DNA of 64,000 nucleotides from Diatrype stigma (GCA_022225965.2 JAKJXP020000009.1:496001-560000), one strand, 5' to 3'; numbered from the stretch's first letter, positions 32,822 through 46,635 are shown. Notes: generated by a model not told the origin, from the letters alone. Program-made: numbers and translations.

Positions 32822-34387
32822 GATGAGAGGTTAGAACGAGTGAAGTGCTACTGGTAGCAAAACAACTGTGGCCTGTCAGGAAGTTGGCAATTGAAAGCCA
32901 ACGTGAACTCAGCTGGAAACTCCCTTCGGAGGGTGAGGGTCCCTAAGTGGCGGATATTAATACTTTCCTACCCATGCCACGATCCAGAGTCGATGAAGAC
33001 GCGATCTCGCACGAATCATAATACTTGCATGGTTATCGCATGGCTACCTAGGCAGGCATGCAACATAAAACGGGGGCTAAATTTCGTGATAATCGCTTTG
33101 ATAACGACCTATCGCGACATATCGGCTCGCCTCCCAGTGTCGTGGCTCTGGAACGTGTTCCCGGAAGGCAGCGCATGTAACCTACCTGCTCCATCTGGCA
33201 TCGCTCACCCGCCGCCGGCGTTGTGCCAAGCGCAAAGGGCCTTGGCCTGCTGGAGGACACGACAGGTCGGGGAAAGTGCTTCTTGGAGAACCAATCCAGC
33301 CAATGGTTATACCTGGACAATCTCAATGCCTCCATCGGGTATACAGGCTCGATACGCGCGATAAGACTTGGATGCATCGCCCAGACTCGGCTGTTACTAT
33401 CACCAAGACACGCCCTCCCTCAATCGTAATATCTGCAGTGCTCCTTCCCATCTGTAATAGATTAATCACTGCTCGATTGGAACACCGAGCTTTCCAAGTC
33501 GGTCTTGAAATGATAGTACCATGCCCGACATTGAATCAATCCCAAAAAAGAAGCTTCCCTTTGATTAGAAATTGCCTAGACCCTAGAAAAAGGGGCTCTC
33601 CTTGGACCAATCACGATGTCATTTGAGATCAAGTACCTGTTTAACCCGGATCTGTGGGTTTTCTAGACCCTTTACATATTTCAGTAGATAGGTGTATAAG
33701 TTCCCAGGGGGGAAATTGTTTTACAAAGACCAAAGAGACTGCCATCTTGCTCAACACATAGCTTCAGTTACCCCTTTTGCACAAGGGGGAGGACATAGAA
33801 GATTATACCTATGTTAATCTGCTACCTAGAGCTGTGGGAAGATACAAGCAAGTCCATTGTCGTATCGGCCAAGTCAACTTGCAATTCGGCTTTCAAATGA
33901 CCAAAAGAAAGAACAGTAGCCTATCATTACCCCAGCGATTTCTTCTCATTAATCATCAAACCTTTCAAACCTCGCACACGATACGGCATCCTGAAGCTCC
34001 GAAGTCTTTCAACACCAGGGCCGAGCCTGCCAAAACCTCGCAACTGATCGCTTCTCATCTCATTGATCGTCCCGCGCCGTCTTTCCGCGGTTACCAACAT
34101 CCTGTGTAGCCCCCTATATCGGGATACAATCAGAAACCGAGTTACCCGCTTTGATGGGGTAGGCTAGGACACTGGATGGAAGTTAGTATGAAGTGTAACA
34201 ACCAGCAGGTAAATTTCTAGTAGTCCTAAAAGTAGTTTCATATATATCGAAGTCCGGGCAAGATGAGGAGAGGAGAAAATGAAAAGAAAGGGGGCGGGGA
34301 AGGAGGGTCACAAGTCGAACTCACTCTTTCCCGGTATCCGTGGCGCAACAGCAGCAAAGTAGCGAAGCAGGCCAGCAGACGATCTAC
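32822..34387. other. Gene-free stretch
   Basis: About 1.57 kb. Several short open frames exist on both strands but none has a plausible start plus splice structure or a known motif. Confidence 0.5.
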
Positions 34388-34630
34388 TCAACGGGTGCAC
34401 CCACATCCATGAATGTCAGCGCAACTCTTGAAAACTGCCGGCTTCGCAATATGCTACAAGTAGTCACAAAAGGGGGGCCGTAACTATCTCGTAGGAACGG
34501 AAAAGAAAAAAGACGGCAAACTTACGGCCATTCCGACGGTGACGAAGAAACCCAGCGTGGGCCCGACCACCTTGCAGCCGCAAAGGCCTCCGCCACACTG
34601 GAAGCAGACGATCGGGGGCAGGCAGTCCAT
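34388..34630 (-). CDS. Small Cys-rich hypothetical protein
   Basis: A 56-aa model from exons 34630-34526 and 34453-34388, joined with a GTAAG donor and TAG acceptor. Eight Cys occur, in CFQCGGGLCGC near the start and CADIHGCGC near the end. Between them VVGPTLGFFVTVGMA could be a short membrane segment. There is no signal peptide. Exon 1 is GC-rich like coding DNA in an AT-rich setting. I do not recognise a family; it could be a small membrane-tethered Cys-rich protein or a chance frame. Confidence 0.4.
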
Positions 34631-35276
34631 GGTTTGATCGCTATGGTGAGTCCGTTTCTTATCAACTAAACGGAGGGTGGGAAAGGTGGCGAGAGTAGGT
34701 GGAATAGCGGAGAGTTGATATTGCTTTGCGCCCTCGGCCTTTTTGATGCTGGACGAATTGTTGGTCGGATCAACAACAGCTTGAAAACCAACCAGCCCTG
34801 TTGATGTTTTGTCGATCAGCGCTCTTTTTACTTACTACAGGTCTGGTGGGGCTGTTACAGCTCGCTGATGCGGCAGAGGACCGTGCGAGGCATCAGGCTA
34901 TTAGCTATGCATACAATAGCTGGCACGATTGGATAAGATAACTGCCATTCATATAGAAACACACACGTATCACGCATGCAAGGTGGCACGATGGCAATCG
35001 CTAGAAATACAGATCAGAAAAGCCGACTAGGTACTTCGTGGCCGATAGAAAAAAGACGTAATGCGATTATACCATGAGATAAATCTATTGTCCCCCGAAC
35101 CTGTTGCCACCCGAATCGCAATGATTTCGTAGAACTTTTGCGCCATAATATAGTAGTACATGAGGGTCGTGGCTCAATATCAATTTAATTGCAAACGCGC
35201 TTGTCCCGCCTTGAAACACCGTTCGTTAAGACCGCAAACAAATCTTCAAAATGCTCCGTACCCACTCAAGCATCAA
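34631..35276. other. Gene-free stretch
   Basis: 646 bp with no coding signal. It holds the 3' side of the ALAD gene and the upstream side of the small Cys-rich frame. Confidence 0.5.
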
Positions 35277-36528
<1,252 letters not shown>

Positions 36529-37370
36529 CTTGTCTGAGTTGTGAGGCAATAATCCGGTCAAATAAAAAGAGAGGGAGGGGTATCGATAGGCGATGTAGTG
36601 TGACTCGCGCGCAAAATAGGAAAGCAAGTCCAAGACCAAGACGACGGCGGCGACGAGAAGCCTGCAACGACAGGTTATACAGTTTGGGGGGTTTTTGGAA
36701 GGAAAGATGGGATTCTAGAAGAACGGGACAGTTAAACGTAAATGTAATGGCTTCGTATCAATTGACTAGCGAAGCCGGCACTTCGGGGGCGAACTTTTCT
36801 GGGTGAAACCGAAGTGGTAACAGGTGTACTCTGGTAGGCCGCTCCAGCCGGCAGCCTCGAGCATGGCGCAATTGGCCAATTCCGTGCATGATAGGGCAGG
36901 TAATCAACTAACTAATCCCTGGGCACTTGTATTCGCCGCTTGACCACCGCAGAAACGAACTCCGATGCAAGGGCTCTTTTTGCCGCATTGGCCAATCACC
37001 GGTGCGAGATTTGCAAACCATTGGGACTTGACACAACCACCAACTAAGAATTTACTGCATAAATCCAGCACAACCTTTCCACAGACAAACAAATTCTTGC
37101 ATACATACAGCCTCGGCTCGGCTTCGGGGCCGGAACGGTTTGACGCTAGACTACCTAGGTAGCACTAAGAATGTTCCCGACTTCCCGCTGGTTTCCGCTC
37201 GGGTGCAGACATAACTAAAGACCCTGTCGGACTGCCCGACAGTTCCATCCAAATCGCCACGAGCTTCAGGATGCGCTAGTTATATAGATACGAATGGCTT
37301 TGCTACGCTTTCTTCGAAGCAACTACATCAGCCAACTAGTCGAAGCAAGAGTAGAAGAACAAGTCTAGCC
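36529..37370. promoter_or_regulatory. Upstream region of ALAD
   Basis: 842 bp holding the ALAD promoter and the 3' end of the transporter. I see no gene or clear element. Confidence 0.45.
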
Positions 37371-38938
37371 CTACAAGAGACCAAGCCGTCGCCATATGAA
37401 GCTGGCACCCCCTAGAAAGGCAGTGACGCCAGTGAAAGCGATCAACGTGCCATAGCCACTGCCATAGCCTAGAAAAGCCTCTCCTTTCCACGGCCAGCCT
37501 TTCAGCAGCGACTCGCTGAGAGGGCCGGAAACGACATTACCGATTCCTCGCCCGGCTGCGAGCCAGCCGAACACCATGCTCGGATCAATGTAGCCGCTTC
37601 CGCCCGACTCTCCCTTGTTGACCACATCCCGCATGATGCCAGGCCACGTGGACGTGAAGGAGCCCGCAAAGAGTCCGTACAGGAGACAGAAGACGTAGAG
37701 AACCGGGAGCGACGATGCGAAGCCCCAGACCAGGAACACGCCGACGGTAGCCCCGATGGTCGAGAGGAGAATGCACGTCGTCACGTGCAGGCGGTCGGTA
37801 AACCACCCCATCGCCACGCACCCGAAGACGGACGCGACGTTCACCAGCAGGATCGTGATCGCGGACGTGTACGACGCCGCGCCGAAGGTGCTGCGGGCAT
37901 ACGTGGGGAGGTAGATGCCCGGCAGGAAGAAGCCCATCGACTCCACCACGTTCGCTAGCTGGTACAGGAAGAAAGCCGGCGTCGCGAGGAACTTCAGGTT
38001 GAAGGGCTTCACGTGCGTCGTGGCCGACAGCGGAAGTCGCGGCTTGATGAACCACGAGAGCGGCGCGGTCAGCACGAAGAGGAGCCCTGTCCACAACCTC
38101 AGCGTGGGTCTGAAGCCTAGGGAACCGAGTAGCGATTCCATCAAGAGAGGTAGGACGACGCCCGCGAGGCCGGTTCCTGACCACATCACTCCGTATGCGA
38201 GGCCCTTGCGCTTTACGAACCACTCATCCATATACTACATATCCAGCCTCATCATTAGTGTCCATTCTTCAGTAGACTAGCATTTACCAGTGTGGGATTC
38301 GGATTCAGTAAGGCCATATTGCGAAACTTATCGCTCGAGATTAAAAAGGTTGGGCTTCACACTCACCAGGATGCACGGGGAGTACGCGATGCTGCCCCCC
38401 ACTCCGTAGAGAATACCCTGTGTCACGATGAGGTGCGAGACGCTCTGAGAGAAAGAGCTGGTCGCTAAGGAGATGCACATGATCAACAGGCCGGTCATGG
38501 GCATCCACCTGGCCCAGCGCGCAAAGAGGCGGCATATGCCAATCATGAAGGGCGCCATCAAGTACATGATCCCCATTGCACACGTCCCGATAACCGCGAT
38601 GTTGGACGAGCCCGCGAAGGGTTCATGGGAGCTGTAGTAGTCCTGGAAAACACCGAAGGAAAAAGGGAAACCTGCGAGTTTCGTGAGCGGCTTGTCCTAC
38701 CAGTACCTCTTTGGCGTCAATTTGGCGTACCCCAAACAAGAGCTTCGATGGCGAAGCAGGCGGTCAAGAATAGCCACGCATCTCTTCCTCCGTCCACGGG
38801 CGGGAGTGTGAAAGTCTGTTGTTCATCGCCATGAGGAGGGTATGGCGCCCCCTCATCCCGGATTAACGGCGTTGGTCCTTCGCTCCCTGCAATAACAGGC
38901 TGTTGGAAATATTCTAGTTCAACCTCCTGGCGCGACAT
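37371..38938 (-). CDS. MFS transporter, monocarboxylate (MCT)-type
   Basis: A 458-aa carrier from exons 38938-38731, 38671-38367 and 38234-37371. Splicing joins SPCIL to YMDEWFVKRKGLAYG, restoring the conserved EWF..RKGLA loop of fungal MCT-like MFS proteins. GVFQDYYSSHEPFAGSS and GILYGVGGSIAY are also typical. About 12 hydrophobic segments follow a 50-aa cytosolic N-terminus. Substrate unknown. A second MCT-type gene lies at 50538-52532 but is not a close copy. Confidence 0.9.
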
Positions 38939-40241
38939 GATGATTGTCCGCTTTTAGAGTCAGGAATGCTGGGGATGTGCGGGAGTCAAAAGATGCTGCA
39001 CGTTTGAAGCTTCAAGGCAGATTTCCTGAGGGAAAGATATATATTTACTCCCAGTATACTAGCTACCGATCCTTCGGTTTAACGCGGAGTAAGGTAAGAC
39101 GTGTTGAGTGGGTATGGAACCGGTGAGGCCTGATATCGCCCCGGAAATTTTGCCCTGCCCCGTAATGTAAACGACATATCGCATTAGCTCTTCCGGTCTC
39201 GGGACGGGACTTGTGGGTACTAGGCCGGGTCCGAAATCCGCTATCAATGAACCTGTTACCTTTCAAGTGATACAAATTACATGTGAATCCAAAAGTGATA
39301 ACCTATACAGGATTGTTACATTTTATCCGTTATTATATCGTATCTTTAACTCCTAATTGGCTGTCAGGTAGATCAGTTAAAGCTACACCCACCCCTCCTT
39401 TTCACTAGAACTATTGTTAAATTGAGGTCCTATAAGGATGTACACACAGTACCTATATATTGGTAAAGGGTACTCATGGCTTTTATATAAGGGGACCGTT
39501 TTGTGTCCCATAGCTCATAGATCAAGAATTATTCTGTTTGCTTCGTTGCTCCTGATACCTAGTAGCTGTTCTCCTGACAACTATTTTAGGTTGCGACTTT
39601 ATGGTCGCTTATGAAGGTATTTCATCGTACTCGTCGCAAGATACCCTTATCTTCTATTCGGATTATGTGGATAATATAAAGAGAAGATTATGTTATGAGA
39701 TAATGTGATAGGGGGTATATATGGCTTTATGCGGCTATATAGAGAGCCGCTTCCTCCCCTATAGCTCCCACAGGCTCGTACCTATTCCCTCCCTGGAGGC
39801 TGTGCTATCATTCGGGTTGACGAAGCTCTTGACAAATTGCCATGTACGGGTAATCCAGGATCGTATTGAGTAAAGCATCCTCTAGTAATATTATTTCTTT
39901 TCATACCAAATCATCAAGCTGCTATTATCGTCAACTCGATTGCCTTGTAGTCACCTCCTGAAAAGTAGACACCGCAGAATACATTCAAAAGGCGCTACAA
40001 AGATCAGTACAACCATAATGTTTTCAATTCAAGTGAGGCTAAATTATGAGGGCTGTAGAATATGAAAACTTCTCTCTAGTCCGCAAGCCGTTGACTCAAA
40101 TGCATATCAGCATGTCAGCGTATTTCGTAACTGATCTTAGCTTTCCATATGGACACGCCACGAATGGACGAAGCAACATCGAAATATGATCTATGTCCTT
40201 ATAACTAACAAGGGTTAAATCTATGAGACAGACCTCGAAAT
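38939..40241. other. AT-rich gene-free stretch
   Basis: 1.3 kb, AT-rich between about 39250 and 40100, with small hairpins such as GCGGCT/AGCCGC near 39735. No gene is seen. It may contain old transposon debris, but I found no terminal repeats. Confidence 0.5.
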
Positions 40242-41730
40242 TTATAGAATCTCGTCATCACTGCCGCCATCCGGAACATCCCCGGTATCCATAGGGTCCC
40301 CCTCATAGTCCAACATCCCACCAACGTAAGCATATGGGTTACCCAACCGGTTTGGGTTGTTGGCTCCCGTCTGGAACAACAACCCCGTGGTACCACTTGG
40401 CAGGTTGCCGACTCCATTGACAATGGCATTCTGCGTGATTCGCTCCCAAATCGCGTCAACATCACGCCCGATAATTTTACCTTCGTAACTCCAGATCAAT
40501 GCGGCCATGCCAACAACCCACGGGGCGGCGAAGCTGGTGCCGGTCATGCGAACCGGTTTGCCAGTCATATCGGCAGACAAGACATTTTCGCCAGGAGCCC
40601 AGATATCGACTACAGAGCCCCAGTTGGAGGTAGGGTACTTGTTTCCGTCCTGGCCGTGGTTGCCGATAACATAAACATCGTCAAACGATTGGGGCACGTA
40701 TCGGCTGGCGTCATGGTTCTGGTTGCCGGCGGCTGCGGTAATCATCGCACCCTTGGCCTTGACCTGCTTACAAGCCTGTTGGAATGCGGGTGGAGCTACA
40801 GCGTCTGGTCCCCAACCTTGAGAGAAGTTGATGATAGTGCCCACTGGTTTGCCCTCCTATAAGTTTCCAACACGTTAGCATACATCCCGCCGGGATTAAG
40901 TTCATATTACTTACACCTTCCGACATGACCGCTTCCTGTCTGGCGATATCCTCAAAGGCCTGCATTGTGAGGGCCATGGAACTGTCACCATTGCAGAAGT
41001 TCTTGACACTGATGATGTTGACATCAGGCGCGACTCCAATATCCTTGCCTCCGATGATAGATGCACAAGCGGTGCCATGGCCCACTTCGTCATATGCCGG
41101 GCTATCGTTGGGGCAGTAAGGTGACCTTTCCTTGGCGTCAGTAACACCTAGATAATCTAATCGAGTAGAGTCGACCTGATCGGTCGGATTGACGCCGCTA
41201 TCAACCACGTAAACGTTGACCCCATAGCCACCGTTCAGCATGGTGCGTAGCTCGTCCATTTGAGTGGCCCCAGTGGCAATCTTCCAGTTCATATCCTCTG
41301 GGCGTTGCTGCCATTCCCAGCGTTTGCCGATGCGGGGTCGCTCTACAGTTCGAGGGAAGTCGATACCTGCAGGTTTCGCGTCGAAGGTGACGTTGGAAGT
41401 GTGCAAACTGTTGTGTTCCACGAAGAGAACGCCCGGGTCCTTGCGCACGAGTTCGTGTACCAAGGTGGTGTTCTTGATAACGGCACGGTACCCATTCAAG
41501 TGGCGGAACCAACTGAAGCTCTCGGCCTCGGCGGAAACGTTGACTCCGGTATTGATGTAGTGGTCCCGCAGGCTGTGGTCATCGGCAAACATGACGATGT
41601 ACGAGTCTTCGACGAGAGTCATGGAAGACCCAGCGGGGACGTGGTAGAGTGCCTGTGTCTCTGACCGCGGAGCTATTCTCGCATAGGAGGGCAAAGCCCC
41701 TAGCAGGAGGGCTGCAAGGAACGAATGCAT
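40242..41730 (-). CDS. Secreted subtilisin-like serine protease (S8)
   Basis: A 476-aa protease from exons 41730-40915 and 40856-40242. Signal peptide MHSFLAALLLGALPSYA, then an I9 propeptide (DSYIVMFADDHSLRDH ... VRKDPGVLFVEHN), then the S8 domain. The catalytic triad is Asp in VYVVDSGVN, His in VGHGTACASI and Ser in MTGTSFAAP; the oxyanion Asn is in AAAGNQNHDAS. The C-terminus carries a short acidic tail (GGSDDEIL). Proteinase-K-like, extracellular. A gene coding a free propeptide-like protein faces away from it at 42466. Confidence 0.93.
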
Positions 41731-42465
41731 GTTCGGTGACTGGAAAGAACAGAGTCGGGCTCGAGAAAGAAGCTCTGTAAAGTGAGAAGAGGTGCAGGTG
41801 AAGCTCGACTATCAGAACTTGAGTGAGAGCGACGCGAGGGTTAATAGGGCGTACGCCTCCAGCCCAGCTACTATGTAAACACTGGCATCTATCGACTTGA
41901 TCTATTTTTACGAAGACATCGCTGCACTATAGACTATAGTACGTAAAGGCCCACACAGGATGGCGCGCATGAAACTCCACAGCGCGGTGAGATCGGCGTG
42001 CAGAACTATTGAAATTAGCCTCCCGAACGTTGGGCTTGGTTGGCTCCCAAGCAGCCAAGCCCCCCCTTAACATCGGCCCGCAGAGCTGAGCATCTATAAG
42101 GCAAGATCCACATAGGCAAGATCCACATGGCGTTTACAGGGCTGATGCAGGTCCATTTATACGTATAATCGTACTACGTACGTAGTTAGTACGTATGCAC
42201 AGTCCTTTTCCACCCGGGTGGTAGCTGGGGTATTGGTGGTTGGGGATTATTTACACGCAAACCCAAAACATAACAAATTTTTTTGCTCTGGTCATCGCAA
42301 AAGCCTTCTAGTCACCCACTTCACGATACCCCTGATAATCCTTCCAGCGAGTTCGAAACAGACAGGCTTGTGTTTCTATTTTTCTTTTTTTCGCGACTAA
42401 AGACCACCCACGAACACTGCATCATACCGAGCGGCTTCTCGTCCGACCAAAACGGAGCCATCAAC
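41731..42465. promoter_or_regulatory. Divergent promoter, subtilisin / propeptide-like gene
   Basis: 735 bp. It contains an exact 15-bp tandem duplication (42099-42113 and 42114-42128, unit AGGCAAGATCCACAT) and a 14-bp palindrome ACTACGTACGTAGT at 42173-42186, possible shared control sites. Confidence 0.5.
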
Positions 42466-42756
42466 ATGGCGGGAACCGAGATCGAAACTCCATACATGGC
42501 GCCGCTACAGTCCCAACCCAACCATCTCATCATTCCCGGTCGCTACATCGTTACGCTAGCTTCAGGCCACAACCTAGCCGACCATTCGGCGGTTATCGGT
42601 CGGGATCTCGCACTCTTTGGGGGACGGCAGTTCAAGCTTCTTGAACCACAGGTCGTCTACTCGGTTCACAACGTGGACGACGAGCTGCTCAAGGCGATCC
42701 GCAGCGACCCCAAGTGCGTGCGTGTGGACTACGATCTCAAGGGTCAACAATTCTAG
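42466..42756 (+). CDS. Free I9 (subtilisin propeptide)-like inhibitor
   Basis: A 96-aa single-exon protein with no signal peptide. PGRYIVTLASGHNLADH and ELLKAIRSDPKCVRVDYD match the layout of subtilisin propeptides (sYIVxx...h ... lrxdpxVxxVexD) and align with the propeptide of the adjacent subtilisin. Stand-alone members of this family, such as yeast proteinase B inhibitor 2 and Pleurotus POIA1, bind and inhibit subtilisins inside the cell. The divergent arrangement with an S8 protease suggests a protease-inhibitor pair. Confidence 0.7.
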   Translation: MAGTEIETPYMAPLQSQPNHLIIPGRYIVTLASGHNLADHSAVIGRDLALFGGRQFKLLEPQVVYSVHNVDDELLKAIRSDPKCVRVDYDLKGQQF

Positions 42757-43545
42757 AATAGCTCGCCCTAGCAAAATGACTATGACCCATTCTCACCTCA
42801 TCCACGCCTAGTCGTTTGCAGACCGCCAGAGTCATCCAGCGGAGACTATGTATTCTTGGAAGGGCGGAGGAAGCGATATACAGCTGCAGGTACAATACCT
42901 GCTTAGACAATTAACCAGTTACCTAGTTACATAGTAGCGTGGGGGCTTGTTTTCCCGCTTCATGGAAAGCCTTCCATTTAGTCTAGCCATAAAGATGTTA
43001 GATGAATTCATGCGTATACTCCAATTCTAAATTTAAATGTGCCGATCTCAACTAATGGCCCTAGCCACGGCATGGAATGGACAAGCTTCTTAGGTAAGTC
43101 ACCTGAGAGATCGGCGGCTCTCAAGCAGCCCTATCTTAGCTTAGCTGAGGATCATCGCTCGGTATACCTCGGCGGTTCTATTGCAGAACTAGTCGCAGGC
43201 ACAGTCAACAAAACCCGGGTATCGCTTACAATAGTTCTTTTTCTGACCCAGTTTAACCCCGTTAATCTCTTGTGCCGTGCGCTATTTGGACTATATCGAG
43301 TACCCATTATCGGCCTACTAACCAGCCAGCCTTGCTTAGGTTGTGTTGCGGGTATGATACCCCGTTGGTCGGCGTGTTGTTAATAATAACTGTTACCATC
43401 TACCATCCGGCATATAGCTCAAATCGCAACTGAGGACGGTGTAACGAAAGCGTGCTTATAGCGGTGCTCTACCACTGCATTTTCGTGTTTCTTTTCCTGT
43501 CCAGGCCCATTGAGTTTTCCTTTTCCCAACCGGCAACCAGTCAAT
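42757..43545. other. Gene-free stretch
   Basis: 789 bp with no convincing gene; it includes the promoter of the Ser/Thr-rich secreted protein. Confidence 0.5.
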
Positions 43546-45680
43546 ATGAGAACAACCGGGACTATCGAACGCCTTGCGTTCCTGGCGGCCATATCTGCAC
43601 CTCTGTGCGCCGCCCAGCCCAATGCTCATCCTCAGTTTCCTAGGTTTCTCAACACCACATCTGAGATACCGTCGATCACCTCGTCGTCAACAACGTCTAG
43701 CAATGTTGTTTCCGACCCGACCACTCTCACAGACTCTGCTGGTGCTAGCAGCACCAGCTCTGATGCTGTGATCATCCCGTCTGCTGATAGCTCGAGCATC
43801 ACACCTACTATCACACCGGCCCCATCCACCACAACCCCTTTCCCGACTACGGGCACTGAGGCAGTGGGAAGTGCTAGTTCCATCTCAGGTGTCCTCGTAG
43901 GACTGTTCCCGGCTATCGCCTCCTGGTCTGCATCGCCTGTACCCACTATTGCCTCTCTAGTGAAGAGTGAAGCGGACAAGGTCACTGACCAACTCAACGA
44001 TGTGTTGGAACGAACCGGTTCGACTGCCCAGCCATGTGGTGCGTCAAAGAGAAATGTCCGCAGGAGCCTTCTCTCTGACCTCATCGGGCTTGTAAGCCAG
44101 GCCATCTGCGATGTGGCAGATGTGACTGGTAAAGTTATGTCCGACACCGAGGGTCTAACTCAAGACGAAATTGATTCTCTCGTGAAGAGTGTCGAATCCG
44201 TGCAGGGTGAAATCGGAGATATTGCAAAGACTCTCCCTGAGACGATTGAGGAGGATGAGAAAAAGGAAGAGGACCAGTCCAGCACGAGTGACGAGGCATC
44301 TTCGACCACCAGCTCATCATCATGCAGCGCCTCAAATGCTGTTGACGAGTTCGTCACCTGCTACTCTACCACAACCGAAAACCTCGGCTCCACCATCTCC
44401 ACGACAACCTGCGAGACCGTCACTTCCACGATCAGCGGCTGCAGTCTTGAGCCAACTACCTCGTCAACCTTTGTCAGCTCCAGCACCCCTGCATGCTATG
44501 TCGTCTCAGTGGGCGCCTCTCTCTTCGGAGACGATGGCACAACTGAGAGTTGGACCGGTAGTGGGTATGAAACCATCTGTGAATGGCCGTCAACTGCCAA
44601 TGACGTTGGACCCGCGCCCACCGTTTGGATGACACAGGACAAAGCGGCACTCGTCGACCCTGCTTTTCAAGAGGCCGTAGGCTACGCATCAGCCAAGATC
44701 TGGCCCGGTAACTCCGCTACTTCGTCTGGCGCATCCACTTCATCGAGTGCCTCCCCTGGCTCGAGTATCACGAGCTCCATTCCCAGCGCAACTGCTTCGT
44801 CGACTGCCTCGAGCACATCTTCCACCCCTTCACGCTCCTCTTCCACCCTCTCTTCTGCAACACTCACTACTCTGTCGACGTCGACAAGGAGCTGCACTTA
44901 CTCCACCCCTGATGTCACTGCGCCGTACTGCTCGAACGTCGTCGAAGGAGCTGCCAAGAAGAACAAGGTCAGTCTCAAGTACACCTCTGGCGTACCTACC
45001 AACCCATGTCCTCGGTTGAATGCTAACATCCAAACAGTGCACATGTACCGATGGCAAGGCGTTCCAGCCTTTCACCGCCGGTTGCCAGCCGGGCTGCCCG
45101 CTCGCCGCAACCTACCTCGACGGCTACACGGAGATCACCTCGGCGACGCCCACGTCGACGCCTACGCCCACAGTTGCCACTACTGAGGAGCCGTCTCCGA
45201 CCCTGATTGCGCAGAACTTCAAGCAATGCTACACCGGCTCCGAGAACACGTTCGACCAGTCCGACTCGGGCAGCCTGATCAACGGCGTCTGCAAGGGCAG
45301 GTACTTCACCGGCAACTTTGCCGAGACCTGGGTGAGCGGCAAGAAGATCCAGCTGTACAACGGGAGCGGCGACAAGACGAGCGATGCCAAGTTCACCATC
45401 AACATCTCCGAGAACGACCAGGCGTGCCCTGAAGGGAGCAGCTTGGAGGCCGAGTACACGAAGAACGCCTTGAATGAGGATGTCTGCAAGGACCACCTGA
45501 ACACTGTCGTCAATGGCTGTAAGTCTCTCGTCCTTTTATAGGCTCTGTCGCCATGCACGTTGAGAATCCTGTACTAACTTTATATTTACAGGTGGACCAT
45601 TTGTGGCAGATGACGGTCCATTGCTCAAGGGTGGTGGCATCTTGTATGCCAACTGTCTCTCCTGGGAAATCCGGGTTGAT
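43546..45680 (+). CDS. Ser/Thr-rich secreted (mucin-like) protein with Cys-rich C-terminus
   Basis: A 663-aa protein from exons 43546-44967, 45038-45518 and 45592-45680. Signal peptide MRTTGTIERLAFLAAISAPLCAA. Two long Ser/Thr-rich tracts (about residues 35-110 and 385-455) suggest heavy O-glycosylation. An acidic segment (ETIEEDEKKEEDQS) and a central Cys domain (DEFVTCYSTTTENLG, ACYVVSVGASLFG) lie between. The end has CTCTDGKAFQPFTAGCQPGCP and FKQCYTGSENTFDQ. I do not recognise a named family; some such C-terminal modules occur beside chitinase-like killer proteins. Probably a cell-wall or secreted protein; function unknown. Confidence 0.75.
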
Positions 45681-46455
45681 GCGTTGTAATAGAGGCGATA
45701 TCATAGAATCAATGTAAATGAGTCCGTAATAATAGAACGGTCATTCATGGTGCAAAACATCTAACTTTATATTATACCTTTGACTGACAGTGAAGCGGTC
45801 TTCCAGCTCTTGTCTCCGAATAGGAGACCCCTACTGCAACACTAGTATTACGGCTCTAGGCCGCTGTACGAAGGGATTCTGGGCTTCGTTGCAATGTGGT
45901 TATAGGGACCAGTACGTTGCAAAAGCCAATCAGTGAATTTTCGTTGTTGTTGTTGTTTCTGGGAAAGCTAGAGCTAAGTGGGTGGTGGTATGGGATATAA
46001 GTAGGTATGTAGTAGGTAAGTGGCACCTGCCTATGGCATTACAACTAGGCCATGGAGGCAGTATTGTCGACGATGCGCTTATCGCGACAAACTTAAATCA
46101 GCACCAAAATGACGGAAACGATCTCATGGTATCTCATTTTTCACTTACTGCTACATATGTTCTATGTCACATAGTCAAATCGGACCTTTGTGACTTTGAC
46201 ACGATGGAAGAGGATGCGCGCTCCAAGTCTCGCTAGTTCTTTTCTTGCTCTTTACCGGGTCGCCAGTTTTGTAGAGCCCAATCTGCCCTTCCACACGCCC
46301 TTGGTCCAAAATAACCATCTCGTTAGACGGGCCCCTGTAGTCCCAGAGAATTGTGAATCGGACTACCCAAAGGGCAGTTATCCAGGTCTCAATGGACAGA
46401 TATAAGGGCTAGGCGACACGTTTCTGTGGTTTTCGTGTACTGGGCAAAGGAGAAG
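45681..46455. other. Gene-free stretch
   Basis: 775 bp. No coding signal recognised on either strand. Confidence 0.5.
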
Positions 46456-46635
46456 TCATGGATTGATTGGTATTGTGGATGGCTCTGGAGTACTTGAAGA
46501 TGCAGCTATGATTGAAACATCGTCAAACATAAGCTCTTCGGCGTTCCACCTATGCGAAAGAATCGCGTAGCGGGGTTTGACATGGAAGCTATCAAACTTC
46601 TCGGGCTCGAACGTATCAGCGTTGAGGAGCCACAT
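46456..46635 (-). pseudogene. HET-domain protein fragment (N-terminus)
   Basis: Starts MWLLNADTFEPEKFDSF and continues YAILSHRWNAEELMFDDV, the standard beginning of fungal heterokaryon-incompatibility (HET) proteins (M-x-L-L-N-x-x-T ... YAILSHxW). After about 40 residues similarity is lost and the frame stops; the core of the domain (WIDTCCIDK region) is not found downstream. A broken remnant next to transposons, a common setting for HET genes. Confidence 0.65.
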
